Shown here one piece after another: positions 1 to 9,505 of a DNA stretch of 64,000 nt (position 1 is its first letter; the number at the start of each line of letters is the position of its first letter). Position numbers and translations under genes: made by a program. The stretch is from assembly GCF_001625575.1 (NCBI RefSeq), contig NZ_AUXV01000002.1, positions 124,001 through 188,000 of the forward strand. Reading direction: 5' to 3'. Under the pieces are notes generated by a model. That model saw only the letters and a list, made by a program, of their open reading frames with translations, made no database searches and was not told the DNA's origin. Source of the DNA: Pseudoalteromonas luteoviolacea S2607 (lineage in GTDB: Bacteria; Pseudomonadota; Gammaproteobacteria; Enterobacterales; Alteromonadaceae).

Positions 1-216
1 TGCGATAGGCGCAACATGCTCAACTGCTTGGCAAATTGAACTGACAAAATTCAAGAGTATGAAGCATGTAGATACGAGTGAAAATCGGATACCCTTCATT
101 GTAATGTGCTTAAATGAACTGCTGTACTTACCTATCGACAGTAAAGCGACGAACTTTAGTATTTTGATAAGGGAATTTGATACACTGGCAAAGTTGATAG
201 TTTTGGAGGTATATCG
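1..216. other. Left-edge stretch with no supported gene
   Basis: I see no gene here that I can support. One frame is open from the left edge and runs into the DUF368 gene in a different frame, but its translation resembles no family and overlaps that well-supported start. The last part carries the Shine-Dalgarno of the next gene (TGGAGGT at about 204-210). Confidence 0.5.
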
Positions 217-1155
217 GTGTCAAATACGACAGATAGCAAACGTGATTATATATGGTTGTTTTTTAAAGGGGCTGGTATGGGGGCAGCAGATGTCGTACCG
301 GGTGTTTCGGGCGGCACGATTGCATTTATTACTGGCATTTATGCTCGCTTATTGGCCGCCATTAAAAGTGTTGACTTAAGTGCGCTGCAAATGGTGCTTA
401 AAGGCCAATTTAAAGAAGCTTGGCAACATGTCGACGGTAGCTTTTTACTGGCAGTATTCGGTGGCTTGTTCACAAGCGCGTTATCTTTGGCAAAAATAAT
501 CACTTATTTACTCGAACATCATCAACAATTGGTGTGGTCGTTTTTCTTTGGGCTGATTATTGCGTCTTTTATTTATATCGCCAAACAAGTGGATAAATGG
601 CAGGCACAGCATATCGCAAGTTGTATATTAGGAGCAGCGCTTGCTTATGTCATTACTGCAATGAGCCCCGCTGAAGCACAAGCACAAACGTGGTTTTATT
701 TTGTTGCAGGTAGTATTGCAATTTGCGCGATGATTTTACCAGGAATCTCAGGGAGTTTTATTTTACTCTTGCTTGGTATGTATGGGCATGTTCTGACTGC
801 TATCAATAACAAAGAGCTGGTTTTAATTGGGTTATTTTTGCTTGGGTGTATTTGTGGATTAATGATGTTTTCAAGATTTTTGTCTTGGTTACTAAGTAAA
901 TATGAGCAAGTAACGTTTGCACTGCTGTCTGGGTTTTTAATAGGTTCATTAAATATGCTGTGGCCGTGGAAAAAAGTGGTGACAACCTATGTAAACTCCA
1001 GTGGTATAGAAAAACCACTCATGCAAAAAAACATTTCTCCGATGGAATTCACGCAATTAACAGGTCAAGACGCACAATTAGCTGTTTGTATTGCTTTGGC
1101 CATAGTCGGCTTGGTTTTAATCCTTACCTTGGACCGTATCAGCCATAAAAATTGA
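217..1155 (+). CDS. popT: DUF368 family polyprenyl-phosphate translocase (PopT-like)
   Basis: A 312-residue polytopic membrane protein of the DUF368 family. Members in Vibrio and other bacteria (PopT) have been shown to recycle undecaprenyl phosphate across the inner membrane for peptidoglycan and polysaccharide synthesis. Visible support: an N-terminal GAGMGAADVVPGVSGGTIAF motif near residues 16-35, a second related glycine/proline motif (MILPGISGSF) near residues 167-176 suggesting an inverted-repeat fold, and roughly eight or nine hydrophobic segments. The start is GTG, chosen because TGGAGGT lies about 7 bases upstream. The next gene is nhaD. DUF368 proteins have been linked to growth at alkaline pH, so the pairing with a Na+/H+ antiporter makes sense, but the 314 bp gap means they need not share a transcript. 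Family assignment is firm; the exact substrate is by analogy. Confidence 0.85.
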   Translation: MSNTTDSKRDYIWLFFKGAGMGAADVVPGVSGGTIAFITGIYARLLAAIKSVDLSALQMVLKGQFKEAWQHVDGSFLLAVFGGLFTSALSLAKIITYLLEHHQQLVWSFFFGLIIASFIYIAKQVDKWQAQHIASCILGAALAYVITAMSPAEAQAQTWFYFVAGSIAICAMILPGISGSFILLLLGMYGHVLTAINNKELVLIGLFLLGCICGLMMFSRFLSWLLSKYEQVTFALLSGFLIGSLNMLWPWKKVVTTYVNSSGIEKPLMQKNISPMEFTQLTGQDAQLAVCIALAIVGLVLILTLDRISHKN

Positions 1156-1469
1156 GTGCTTGATTGAGGTTGATTTTTGCCTAATATACAAGACAAGCCG
1201 TAAATAAAACGCTATTTGCGGCTTTGCAATTTCTAGTGCTATGACTGGCGCTAAAGAGTCAAAGTCACTGAAAGACTTCCTGCTTTAATCTAATATTCAC
1301 ATATGCCATTTATGATAATGGCGCTCTGCGTCGTATTGCTTAAATTCAGTCTTTTACATGCCATATCGTAAAATAACTGTAAATGTAGACTTGTGTACAA
1401 TGCCACAGGTGTAAAAAGTGTGTTACCTTCTGGCGAAGATGTGCTCACTTATTTAGGAAAAGCCTTGAA
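1156..1469. other. Intergenic region before nhaD
   Basis: This 314 bp gap contains no convincing reading frame. Near its left end is a hairpin that may end the DUF368 transcript (listed separately). The rest should hold the nhaD promoter, which I could not pin down. I do not recognise a riboswitch in the leader. Confidence 0.5.
1195..1224 (+). terminator. Possible terminator after DUF368 gene
   Basis: AAGCCGTAAATA and TATTTGCGGCTT form a 12 bp stem with one G-U pair and a 6-base loop, about 40 bp after the stop codon. The following bases are only moderately T-rich, so termination is plausible but not certain. Confidence 0.45.
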
Positions 1470-2915
1470 ATGAAACTTGTAGGGATAAGTTGCCTGCTAT
1501 TTTTCTGTCTGCTGGGAACGAGTTTTTCAGCGTTTGCCTCTACTTCTCAACTCGATTTAACTGCAAATACGCTAGGGTTTATTTGCATAGCAATATTCAT
1601 CGTTGCATACACATTGGTAATGCTCGAAGAAAAGCTCCACATGCGTAAATCAAAACCTGTGCTGGTGGCAGCTGGTTTAATATGGATACTAATAGGTGCT
1701 TATTATGTTGAGCAAGGTATGCCTGAAGCGACAGAGCATGCTTTTCGCCATAACTTGCTTGAATTTGCGGAGTTAATGCTGTTCTTGCTGGTGGCGATGA
1801 CCTATATCAATGCACTGGAAGAGCGACGATTGTTTGATGCACTGCGAACGTGGATGGTGCGTAAAGAATTTAGTTATAAAACACTGTTTTGGTTAACCGG
1901 TTTTCTTTCCTTTTTTATCTCGCCAATTGCCGATAATTTAACAACCGCGCTATTAATGTGCGCTGTGATAATGAAGGTCGCTGAGGGGGATAAAAAGTTC
2001 ATCAACCTAAGTTGCATTAATATCGTTGTCGCAGCGAATGCGGGTGGCGCTTTTAGTCCATTTGGTGACATCACCACCTTGATGGTGTGGCAGGCGGGTA
2101 TGGTTAAGTTTAACGAGTTTTTTGTATTGCTCGTGCCAGCTGTTGCTAATTATGTTGTTCCGGCGGCAATCATGAGCTTCTTTGTGGCTGATAAAAAGCC
2201 CAATTCGAGTTGTGAAGTCGTTGAATTAAAACGTGGTGCATTACGGATTTTGACCTTATTTTTACTGACTGTGGCAACCGCTGTTATGTGCCATAGCTTA
2301 CTTCACTTACCGCCTGTATTAGGCATGATGATGGGGTTAGGTTATCTACAGTTCTTTGGGTACTTCCTACGTGTAACACTTCCCGGATCCTTGGCGCGCA
2401 AAAAAGCGATGGCAGAGCGAGAAGGTGATCAAGACAGGCTTAAGAAGCTGGGTAGTGTAGTCCCTTTTGATGTTTTCAGTAAAGTCTCTAGAGCAGAGTG
2501 GGATACGCTGTTGTTCTTTTACGGCATCGTAATGTGTGTTGGTGGATTGGGCTTTCTAGGTTATCTAAACTTGATGTCGCATATGTTATATGGCGGTTGG
2601 TCGACAACGGGAGCAAACGTGTTCTTAGGTGTCATTTCTGCCGTAATTGACAATATTCCGGTTATGTTTGCTGTGCTGTCTATGCAACCCGATATGTCTC
2701 ATGGTCAGTGGTTGTTGATTACGCTCACAGCTGGTGTAGGTGGCAGTTTGTTGTCGATAGGATCCGCTGCTGGCGTGGCATTAATGGGTCAAGCGAGAGG
2801 CTACTATACCTTTTTTGGCCATTTAAAGTGGACGCCGGTAATAGCGCTGGGTTATGCGGCCAGTATTATGGTGCATTTGTGGTTGAATGCTGACCTATTT
2901 GATATTTATGGCTAA
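1470..2915 (+). CDS. nhaD: Na+/H+ antiporter NhaD
   Basis: A 481-residue inner-membrane antiporter of the NhaD type (ion transporter superfamily), which extrudes Na+ (and Li+) in exchange for protons and supports salt and alkaline-pH tolerance in marine bacteria. The protein begins with a signal-like hydrophobic segment ending near ...FSAFAS, as is common in NhaD, followed by about a dozen membrane segments. Recognisable landmarks are the EHAFRHNLLEFAELMLFLLVAMTYIN stretch in the first third (split here only for description), SPIADNLTTALLM near residues 151-163, and NAGGAFSPFGDITTLMVW near 189-206, where conserved Asp, Asn and Thr residues bind the ion. Length matches the family. The stop is only 12 bp from the convergent pfkA stop. 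Regulation is not visible. Confidence 0.92.
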   Translation: MKLVGISCLLFFCLLGTSFSAFASTSQLDLTANTLGFICIAIFIVAYTLVMLEEKLHMRKSKPVLVAAGLIWILIGAYYVEQGMPEATEHAFRHNLLEFAELMLFLLVAMTYINALEERRLFDALRTWMVRKEFSYKTLFWLTGFLSFFISPIADNLTTALLMCAVIMKVAEGDKKFINLSCINIVVAANAGGAFSPFGDITTLMVWQAGMVKFNEFFVLLVPAVANYVVPAAIMSFFVADKKPNSSCEVVELKRGALRILTLFLLTVATAVMCHSLLHLPPVLGMMMGLGYLQFFGYFLRVTLPGSLARKKAMAEREGDQDRLKKLGSVVPFDVFSKVSRAEWDTLLFFYGIVMCVGGLGFLGYLNLMSHMLYGGWSTTGANVFLGVISAVIDNIPVMFAVLSMQPDMSHGQWLLITLTAGVGGSLLSIGSAAGVALMGQARGYYTFFGHLKWTPVIALGYAASIMVHLWLNADLFDIYG

Positions 2916-2927
2916 GCTATTGCGTAC

Positions 2928-3914
2928 TTAGAAATAAGCCATTTGCTGGTAGACCGAGTGCAGGGCTTGGTCTACGGGCTTGTTTTGCTCTGTTGCCCGA
3001 ATAATACTGCTTCTTGTCAAAGTGCCGTTTACTTTACCTATCATAACACCTGACTCTGAAATAGCTGCGCTAACGGCTTCAATGCCAAGTTCCGTTGCGA
3101 GAATCCTATCTTCTGGGGCAGGGCTACCTCCTCTTTGAATATAACCCAAAACACACACCGCGCTTTCGATTTTAGCAGCATCAAATAGAGCTGTTTTGAG
3201 CCCTTGAGGGCCTTCAGGCCAGAGGTTTTCAGCAAGGACAATCACAAAACTACTGTGATTATTTTTTTGCTGAGTTTGGATTTTTTCAACAAGCTCGCGC
3301 TCTACAAGCTTAAAATTGTCAGTAGGGCAGTTTTCGAAAGATAGTATGCTTTCAGCGGCTGTCGCCAGACCGACATTGAACGCAATATGGCCACTATGTC
3401 TTCCCATTACCTCGACAATAAAAACACGCTCAAACGCATTTGCGGTGTCTCTAATTTTATCTATAGCTTGTGTTGCGGTATTTACGGCGGTGGCAAAACC
3501 AATGGTGCTGTCTGTACAGGCTAAATCGTTATCTATGGTTGCAGGGACACCAATAAGTCGTCCAGACCAAAATGATTGTAACGCCATCATGCCACGAAAC
3601 GAACCATCTCCGCCTATAACGATAAGCGCATCAATATGATGTCGTCGTAGAGTTCTTGCGACTTTCTCAAGGCCTGAGTCATGGTGCATTTGAGGGCAGC
3701 GTGCACTTTTTAAAATTGTACCGCCATACTGTGTAATTGGCCTAACCATGTCTGGAGTAAGAAGTTGATATTCATCGTCCATCAGCCCGTTGTAACCATG
3801 GTAAAACCCAAAGCACTCAATGTGCTTTGAGTGACAAGATAAGACGATGGCACGAATGGCTGCATTCATGCCTGGCGCATCGCCGCCGCTGGTAATAATT
3901 GCTAACCTTTGCAT
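2928..3914 (-). CDS. pfkA: ATP-dependent 6-phosphofructokinase
   Basis: A 328-residue cytosolic enzyme that phosphorylates fructose 6-phosphate to fructose 1,6-bisphosphate in glycolysis. Domain: a single PFK domain. Motifs seen: the nucleotide loop TSGGDAPGMNAAIR (residues 8-21), GGDGS (101-105), PATIDND (124-130, with the catalytic Asp), MGRHSG (substrate loop) and a C-terminal QRGGSP. The Gly in GGDGS, where pyrophosphate-dependent enzymes carry Asp, and Ala rather than Lys before TIDND argue for ATP use. The Ala replaces the usual Gly (PGTIDND), a mild departure. MGRHSG resembles non-enterobacterial PFKs rather than the E. coli MGRYCG. Length is close to E. coli PfkA (320). It converges on nhaD and lies 79 bp downstream of the collagen-like lipoprotein gene on the same strand. 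Confidence 0.9.
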   Translation of the reverse strand: MQRLAIITSGGDAPGMNAAIRAIVLSCHSKHIECFGFYHGYNGLMDDEYQLLTPDMVRPITQYGGTILKSARCPQMHHDSGLEKVARTLRRHHIDALIVIGGDGSFRGMMALQSFWSGRLIGVPATIDNDLACTDSTIGFATAVNTATQAIDKIRDTANAFERVFIVEVMGRHSGHIAFNVGLATAAESILSFENCPTDNFKLVERELVEKIQTQQKNNHSSFVIVLAENLWPEGPQGLKTALFDAAKIESAVCVLGYIQRGGSPAPEDRILATELGIEAVSAAISESGVMIGKVNGTLTRSSIIRATEQNKPVDQALHSVYQQMAYF

Positions 3915-3993
3915 GGCAAACTTCCAGTCAGTCTATGGTTGGCTGTTAGCTCTTATCCTAGACAGCGATGCTTAAATGTCAATGATTTAGAAA

Positions 3994-5829
3994 TCACTGC
4001 TGTGTGATTGACCACACAGAAACGCTACCAGAGATCTCATTACCTACGACAAGTAGTGGCTGACCTATCGGGCTATTCTGAGCACTGATAAATACCATTC
4101 CCTCAGGCGCTAAATCACCGCTAATTTCCGCATCTTTTTGTAGCCCGCGGTTGATCATGTACGTGTTCATTGTAACATTAAATGGGTTGGTCACATCGTA
4201 GACGAGAATACCACCCATACGTTCTAACCCCACAAATGCATAGGTTCTGTCGCCAATCTCTCCAATTGCTAGCGCTTCTGGTTCGGCACCCTTAGCATCA
4301 GAGCGAGTATCTCCCGAGTTTTCATCCTCATCATTGTTGAACGCTTCACCATGTATAGCTGCTGTGATTTTGCCGACATCGTCGCCAGAGTCATATATTC
4401 TATGCCCATTATGGTCCCAGATTGAGAAAGAGCGTCCGCCATATGTATATAGCTCCTCATACTGGTTGTCATTGTTTGCATCGCCTAGTTCGGTCGAAAC
4501 TTTTAAACGGCCAATATCTTGGTCATCATTATTGAGATATGAGAAGTTGTCACTTAGCGTTAGGTCTTCTGCGCGCGACTCATCTGTGTATGCTAAGCAC
4601 CCATCATCTTCGTCGAATTCAAGACCGCCTTGGGCAAGACAGGTTGCTTCATCTTGGGCGTCAAAGAAATACTCTCGCCCGTCGCCCTCATTGGCTGAGA
4701 TTATAAAGTTTGCACCTTGCCATTGGTAAGTTGCAATAGAGTCAGGCTGATACATACCATAAAGACCTGGATAGGATGCGAAATTTATTTTATCGTCTTT
4801 GTCAGATGCATCTAGTGTCCAATTGCTCCAATCTTTAAACCCGAACCCTTTAACATTCAGCTCGTTGGTTTCAAGGTCGACAATCGCCATGGCGTTATTT
4901 TCTTGAAGAGAGACATAAGCATATTGGCCATCTTTACTCACGGAAACATATTCGGGCTCTAAATCCATGGAGACCGTAGTGCCAATCGTTTTACCTTTTA
5001 TCGTTCTTCCGGTTGGGCTGGCGAACACAACGCCTTGTGCTTCTAGCGTGGCTTGTTGGTTGTCAAAGGCATTAAAGTTGAGCAGTGTCGCATTATCTGC
5101 AACTTGACCGTTGGTCGTCTGTATAATGGCGATGCTGCCTTCTGGGTCTATGCTGTAATCACTTTTTGGCTCACCTTCATTAGCCACAATAACTTTGTTT
5201 CCGTCAGGAGAGAATGTAACCATATCGGGTAAATCTCCAACGGTCACTGATTTGATAAATTTAATAGCGTCTTGTGCTATCTCAAAAAACAAAATTTTAC
5301 CGGCTTGGCCTGTTTCTTTAGCAACGGCTACGGCCATTAAATTACCATGAATTGCTATGCTGTTTGCATCGCCTGTTTCAAATTCGCTGAGGTTAATTGT
5401 AGCGTCACTTTGCAAGTTTGTATTCGTGACCACTCCCTCTGTATTTTTAACTAGCGCTTCTGTATCTAGCTGGGCAATATCTATTACTTCAATGGTTGCT
5501 GGTGACGCCGAGCTATTGAGAGCAAAAATACGCTGACTCTGTGCATGATAGGCTACGATTTCCGCAGCGCCTTCTGGGCTTTGAGCATTTAGTACTGCAC
5601 GCCCAACGAGTGTAGGCACTAATTGAATGGTTGCAGGTTGGCCTGCGGCTCCTGTTTCACCCTTGTCGCCTGTTTCCCCTGTATTTCCTTTTTCACCAGT
5701 GGGGCCTGTTGTGCCCGTTTGTCCTTGTGCACCTACTGCACCATCTTTGCCATTTGAACCATCGTCCCCATCCAGCGCACAGCCAATAAGTAAAGTAGAA
5801 AGAGCTAGGGGCAGTATAAGTTTATTCAT
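3994..5829 (-). CDS. Choice-of-anchor I lipoprotein with collagen-like stalk
   Basis: A 611-residue exported lipoprotein. The signal peptide ends in a lipobox (LLIGC, Cys17), so the mature protein is predicted to be lipid-anchored. Immediately after the Cys, residues 21-65 form about fifteen consecutive Gly-X-Y collagen triplets. The remaining ~540 residues resemble the 'choice-of-anchor I' beta-propeller family (phytase/alkaline-phosphatase-like secreted proteins), with phrases such as VTFSPDGNKVIVANEGEP, ISANEGDGREYF and a repeated Asp-rich, probably Ca2+-binding, segment (DDQDIGRL, DANNDNQYEE). A phosphatase or esterase role is sometimes suggested for the family but no catalytic residues can be assigned here. 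The collagen stalk probably holds the propeller away from the membrane. It is followed by pfkA 79 bp later. Confidence 0.75.
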   Translation of the reverse strand: MNKLILPLALSTLLIGCALDGDDGSNGKDGAVGAQGQTGTTGPTGEKGNTGETGDKGETGAAGQPATIQLVPTLVGRAVLNAQSPEGAAEIVAYHAQSQRIFALNSSASPATIEVIDIAQLDTEALVKNTEGVVTNTNLQSDATINLSEFETGDANSIAIHGNLMAVAVAKETGQAGKILFFEIAQDAIKFIKSVTVGDLPDMVTFSPDGNKVIVANEGEPKSDYSIDPEGSIAIIQTTNGQVADNATLLNFNAFDNQQATLEAQGVVFASPTGRTIKGKTIGTTVSMDLEPEYVSVSKDGQYAYVSLQENNAMAIVDLETNELNVKGFGFKDWSNWTLDASDKDDKINFASYPGLYGMYQPDSIATYQWQGANFIISANEGDGREYFFDAQDEATCLAQGGLEFDEDDGCLAYTDESRAEDLTLSDNFSYLNNDDQDIGRLKVSTELGDANNDNQYEELYTYGGRSFSIWDHNGHRIYDSGDDVGKITAAIHGEAFNNDEDENSGDTRSDAKGAEPEALAIGEIGDRTYAFVGLERMGGILVYDVTNPFNVTMNTYMINRGLQKDAEISGDLAPEGMVFISAQNSPIGQPLLVVGNEISGSVSVWSITQQ

Positions 5830-5985
5830 TGTTAGATTTTTTCCTAAAGCAAAAATTGACTTAAGAAGTGAATCACAATGGTTTGACGAAAGGATTACAG
5901 TCTTGCTCGATTAGCAATTAAATTTAGCTTGAATGTGAAGTTGCTAATGTAAGGAAGGGGAAAATATAGATAGGCGTTAAAATGG

Positions 5986-6006
5986 CCCTCGCACAATGTG
6001 CGAGGG
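5986..6006 (-). terminator. Terminator after MmcQ/YjbR gene
   Basis: CCCTCGCAC and GTGCGAGGG form a perfect 9 bp GC-rich stem with a 3-base loop just beyond the stop of the leftward MmcQ/YjbR gene. On the minus strand the stem is followed by a short T run (CCATTTTAA). Confidence 0.65.
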
Positions 6007-6013
6007 GGGCCAA

Positions 6014-6412
6014 TTAATTATCACTTGAGGTGATACGAGCTAACTCTTCGCGTTGAGCTGTCGGTAAATTGTCCACAACAATGTTGTAGGAGTCGTCAAT
6101 TAACTGTCTAAGCTCATCTTCAGGTATGCTGCCATCAAGCACTATGGTATTCCAAAGGCGCTTATTCATGTGATAGCCAGGTACAATAGACGAATATTTG
6201 TCACGAAGTAACAAAGCTTCATCAGGATCGCACTTTAAGTTTAACCACCAAACAGGTTCGCCGTTTGCATCTGTTTGACCTTCTTTACCCTCATAAAGGG
6301 TCGCAAACATTTTATGCTGCACTTTATAGACGTCTACCTCTTGGGCAAACGGTTTTGTAATAAAGGTTCCAGGCTTTGCCTGTAAATATGTATGTACACT
6401 CTTCTGATCCAT
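6014..6412 (-). CDS. MmcQ/YjbR family protein
   Basis: A 132-residue cytosolic protein of the MmcQ/YjbR family (CyaY-like fold, DNA-binding annotation). Typical features are present: an N-terminal helix with the phrase LQAKPGTFITKPFAQEVDVYKV, a strand with KMFATLYEG, a WWLNLKCDP stretch, PGYHMNKRLWNTI, and a C-terminal acidic helix ending in the usual SYNIVVDNLP. Family length is about 115-130, so it is complete. The start has only an upstream gap without strong neighbours; it appears to be monocistronic. Biological role in the family is poorly known. Confidence 0.85.
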   Translation of the reverse strand: MDQKSVHTYLQAKPGTFITKPFAQEVDVYKVQHKMFATLYEGKEGQTDANGEPVWWLNLKCDPDEALLLRDKYSSIVPGYHMNKRLWNTIVLDGSIPEDELRQLIDDSYNIVVDNLPTAQREELARITSSDN

Positions 6413-7240
6413 AGCCCGTGTCCTTGAAAAAACTATATTAATTAATACAACATGGGGCTAATTTTAGCAGCTATTGAGAGATTTCTGTAATATGTAAGGT
6501 TGATTGCACACCACTGATGTAATGTGTGAGCTTAATAAGTATTCAAAACTTCACTTTAGCAATTTGATCAAACAAGTAAATTTCATAATCTGCTGAAAAA
6601 CCATTGTTTAATCAAGTGAATATTGATTACTTTACTCCGTCCGCCTTTATCTACTTTAAATCAACTCAAGTGTGCAAAAAGCACACTACACAAAACGGCC
6701 TAGCTGCAAACTACACCATGACCAATTGATCTAACAAGTACTGCGTTGACTACTTACTACTAACTTTAGCTTAGTATAAGCAATTTCACTATTTAGATTT
6801 ACAAAGATAGGTTTTACGTCAACTTAAATAATTCACAGCTTCACTAAACATTTTTATCATTGACTTAATGTCATCTAGATAAAGTGCCCGTCATAGAAAA
6901 GGAGTGAATTACAGCCAACTTCAACAGGTTATTCATTAAATAAGATCTAAAAAGTTGTTTTTTATAGAGTTTTCTTGAATTCTCTATTGAAATACCTATT
7001 TTTAGAACTAAATACGTGCAAATACTTGTATCTTCAAGGCTGGTATTAAATTAAATAATGCAATATTTTGCAACAATTTATGTCATTTTGGGTGATTTAC
7101 ACGCTAAAATCTGCTGGTTTGTATGATTAGTAATCGCTTTGGTTGAAAGGTGAGCATGGTGTTAGAGGGGGGAAGCTTTTATGCTGCGTAGACTGAATTG
7201 CGAAGAATCTTTGAGTGTTTTGGCGCCTCTTTTAACACTT
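6413..7240. other. 828 bp AT-rich intergenic region
   Basis: No reading frame here looks like a gene on either strand. The sequence is AT-rich. A small hairpin (AGTGTGC, A5 loop, GCACACT at about 6669-6687) and two similar 13-14 base words (TTGATCAAACAAGTA near 6563 and TTGATCTAACAAGTA near 6726) are the only structure I noticed. It presumably holds the promoter of the MmcQ/YjbR gene and the 3' region of the GGDEF/EAL gene; it could hold a small RNA, which cannot be judged by eye. Confidence 0.4.
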
Positions 7241-9505
7241 TTAGTTAACTAATTGGAGGTTTGGCTTATGTTCTGATTCAGATTCCAAAAAGCGCTCAAA
7301 TTCTTCACCCGATAGCGGTTTTGAATAATAATACCCTTGTAGCGTTTGGCAATCTAGTTGTTTTAGCAGCGCAAGTTGTTCCTCTTCCTCAACGCCTTCT
7401 GCTACGACGTGTAAATCAAGGTTATGCGCGATGGTAACAATAGAGTCAACCATATTACGCCCTCTATCACTGCCCATATCGTCAATGAATGCTTTGTCTA
7501 CTTTGAGGGTATTAAGTGGAAATTGCTTCAAGTACGCCAATGAGGAGTAACCTGTACCAAAATCATCCATTGCAAGATGGATCCCCCTAGAACTTAGGGA
7601 ACGCATAATTGAAATTGCTTCTTGAGGATCGTCCATAACCGTACCTTCTGTAATTTCTAGCTCCAAAAAATACGATGGCAGTTGATTTTTTTGCAAGATA
7701 ATATCGATGCGCGCTGTTAAGTCTGGCAAACTGAATTGTTTTGCTGATAAATTGACCGCTACACGTCCATTGAACAAACCTTTATCGACCCAGCGTTTAA
7801 CATCTTTACACGCTTTATCTAGTACGACTTCACCGATTTCAATTATTTGGCCAGTTTCCTCGGCTATGGGTATAAAGACGCCCGGGCTAATAATGCCTTT
7901 CTTTGGTGTAATAAAGCGAACGAGCGCTTCCATACCAACAAGCTTGCCAGTGCGAATATCCATTTTGGGTTGGTAATACACAACGAAGTGATCTTCTTTG
8001 AGGCCAAATCGCATCAAGTTTTCTATTTGTAGACGTTTTACAGCCTGCTCATTCATTGAGTCATTAAAGAATAGGTAGTGATTTCCTTTTTGCTTAGCAT
8101 GATACATTGCGGTATCAGCGTTTTTAAGCAATATTTCTGGAGTTTTCCCATCTTCAGGAAAGAGCACGATACCGACGGATGACGTAATAACCAGCTCATG
8201 GTTTGCCATTTTAAACGGTGTAGCGATGGCGGCTAAAAACTGTTTTGCAACCTTTGTTATGGTGTGAATATCGTTTGTGCCAGACATTACCAATGCAAAC
8301 TCATCCCCACCCAGTCGATAAAAGGTGTCCTGTTGCCTACATAATTTATTGAGCCGCATGGCAAGCTTTGAGAGCAAGCTATCACCAAGCTGGTGGCCTA
8401 AAGAGTCATTGATTTTCTTAAAATTATCTAGGTCGAATACGAGCAAAGCATGGTGTGTGCCTTGCTGAGACAGCTTTTTTAAGTTTGTAAAAAACAAGTT
8501 TCGGTTTGGTAAGCCTGTTATGCGGTCCCGATTTGATAGATTGTGTAGCTGCGACTCCGCTTTTTTTCTCTCTGTTAGGTCCGAAAAAACCACAACGTAG
8601 TTAGTGATATGGCCATGGCTGTTTTTTATTTCATCTATAGTTACCTCGATAGGCAACATTAACCCTTGTTGGTTGTAGATTTTTAACTCTTCTTGCCAGT
8701 GCTCAGTTTCTTTTAAAGCGGATTTTATCTGTCTTATAAATCGACTGTCGTACCCTGGTAATTGAAACTCTGAGTGAAGGTATTGCGTGCGTTTGCCACC
8801 AAATATTCGCAAATAGCTTGGATTCAAATCGACCAATTTAAAATGATTATCATAAATGGCAATAGCATCGGTTAAAGACTCGACACATTTGGCAAACAGG
8901 TTTAGGCGCTCTTCGGTACTTTTTAAATGATTGATATCACGTACCGTCCCAGTCATTCTGAGTGGGTTTAAATTATCGTCTTTGCTAATGACTTTCCCTT
9001 TATCCAGTACCCAGTGATACTGATTTAAATTATCCTTAAGGCGATAAGATGCTTCAAAAAAAGCTGTTTTTTCTGCAAAGTGGAGTTTGAGTTGTTTTTC
9101 TACAATGGGTATATCTTGCGGGTGTATTCTGCTTGCATTTGGTATGAAGTGTTCACCCTTAGCTTCATTAAGCGCATATTTATCATTGATGCGGATAATT
9201 TCACCTGATTGAATGTTCCAATCCCATAGTGTATCGCCACTGCCTTCAACTGTACTTTTCAGCCATTTCTCTGACATTCGCAGGTTGGATAATGAGCGAG
9301 AAGCTTTGCGGTTTAAAATAAGCAAAATCAAAAAAGGGGTAAACGCCACCAAAGCCACAGCAACGAATGGCATGGGGTTATTAAAGATCGGCTCTACATA
9401 TGGATGCGCATGCACTGAAGAACTCAGGATAAAAAGGGCAATAAGAGCTGAGAATATGCTTATATTTTTTTTATGTACCATAGTGCAAGCGTTCGAAGTA
9501 ATCAT
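7241..9505 (-). CDS. Membrane PAS/GGDEF/EAL cyclic-di-GMP enzyme
   Basis: A 754-residue membrane protein that probably makes and/or degrades cyclic di-GMP. Order: signal-like hydrophobic segment (about residues 13-33), a second membrane segment near 48-65, a PAS domain (about 80-190, WDWNIQSGE; fold ending WVLDKGKVI), a second PAS domain (about 205-315), a GGDEF domain whose signature is intact (GGDEF near residues 400-404, preceded by RDRITGLPNRNLF), and an EAL domain with the intact EAL signature near 525-527 (GMEALVRF), ELEITEG, DDFGTGYSS and a C-terminal GYYYSKP. Because both active-site signatures are intact, the net activity cannot be predicted. An alternative start at 9481 gives a cleaner signal sequence; neither start has a good Shine-Dalgarno. 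No clear operon partner. Confidence 0.9.
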   Translation of the reverse strand: MITSNACTMVHKKNISIFSALIALFILSSSVHAHPYVEPIFNNPMPFVAVALVAFTPFLILLILNRKASRSLSNLRMSEKWLKSTVEGSGDTLWDWNIQSGEIIRINDKYALNEAKGEHFIPNASRIHPQDIPIVEKQLKLHFAEKTAFFEASYRLKDNLNQYHWVLDKGKVISKDDNLNPLRMTGTVRDINHLKSTEERLNLFAKCVESLTDAIAIYDNHFKLVDLNPSYLRIFGGKRTQYLHSEFQLPGYDSRFIRQIKSALKETEHWQEELKIYNQQGLMLPIEVTIDEIKNSHGHITNYVVVFSDLTERKKAESQLHNLSNRDRITGLPNRNLFFTNLKKLSQQGTHHALLVFDLDNFKKINDSLGHQLGDSLLSKLAMRLNKLCRQQDTFYRLGGDEFALVMSGTNDIHTITKVAKQFLAAIATPFKMANHELVITSSVGIVLFPEDGKTPEILLKNADTAMYHAKQKGNHYLFFNDSMNEQAVKRLQIENLMRFGLKEDHFVVYYQPKMDIRTGKLVGMEALVRFITPKKGIISPGVFIPIAEETGQIIEIGEVVLDKACKDVKRWVDKGLFNGRVAVNLSAKQFSLPDLTARIDIILQKNQLPSYFLELEITEGTVMDDPQEAISIMRSLSSRGIHLAMDDFGTGYSSLAYLKQFPLNTLKVDKAFIDDMGSDRGRNMVDSIVTIAHNLDLHVVAEGVEEEEQLALLKQLDCQTLQGYYYSKPLSGEEFERFLESESEHKPNLQLVN

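Noticed and set aside
59..379. Rightward 106-codon frame at the left edge
   Set aside because: It overlaps the well-supported GTG start of the DUF368 gene in another frame and its product resembles nothing.
5627..5914. Proline/serine-rich rightward frame opposite the collagen-like stalk
   Set aside because: Antisense of the Gly-X-Y codons gives proline repeats automatically; no ribosome-binding site or family support.
6413..7240. Phage attachment site or origin in the large intergenic region
   Set aside because: No DnaA-box cluster, tRNA fragment, integrase or flanking repeat was seen; only short similar words and a small hairpin.
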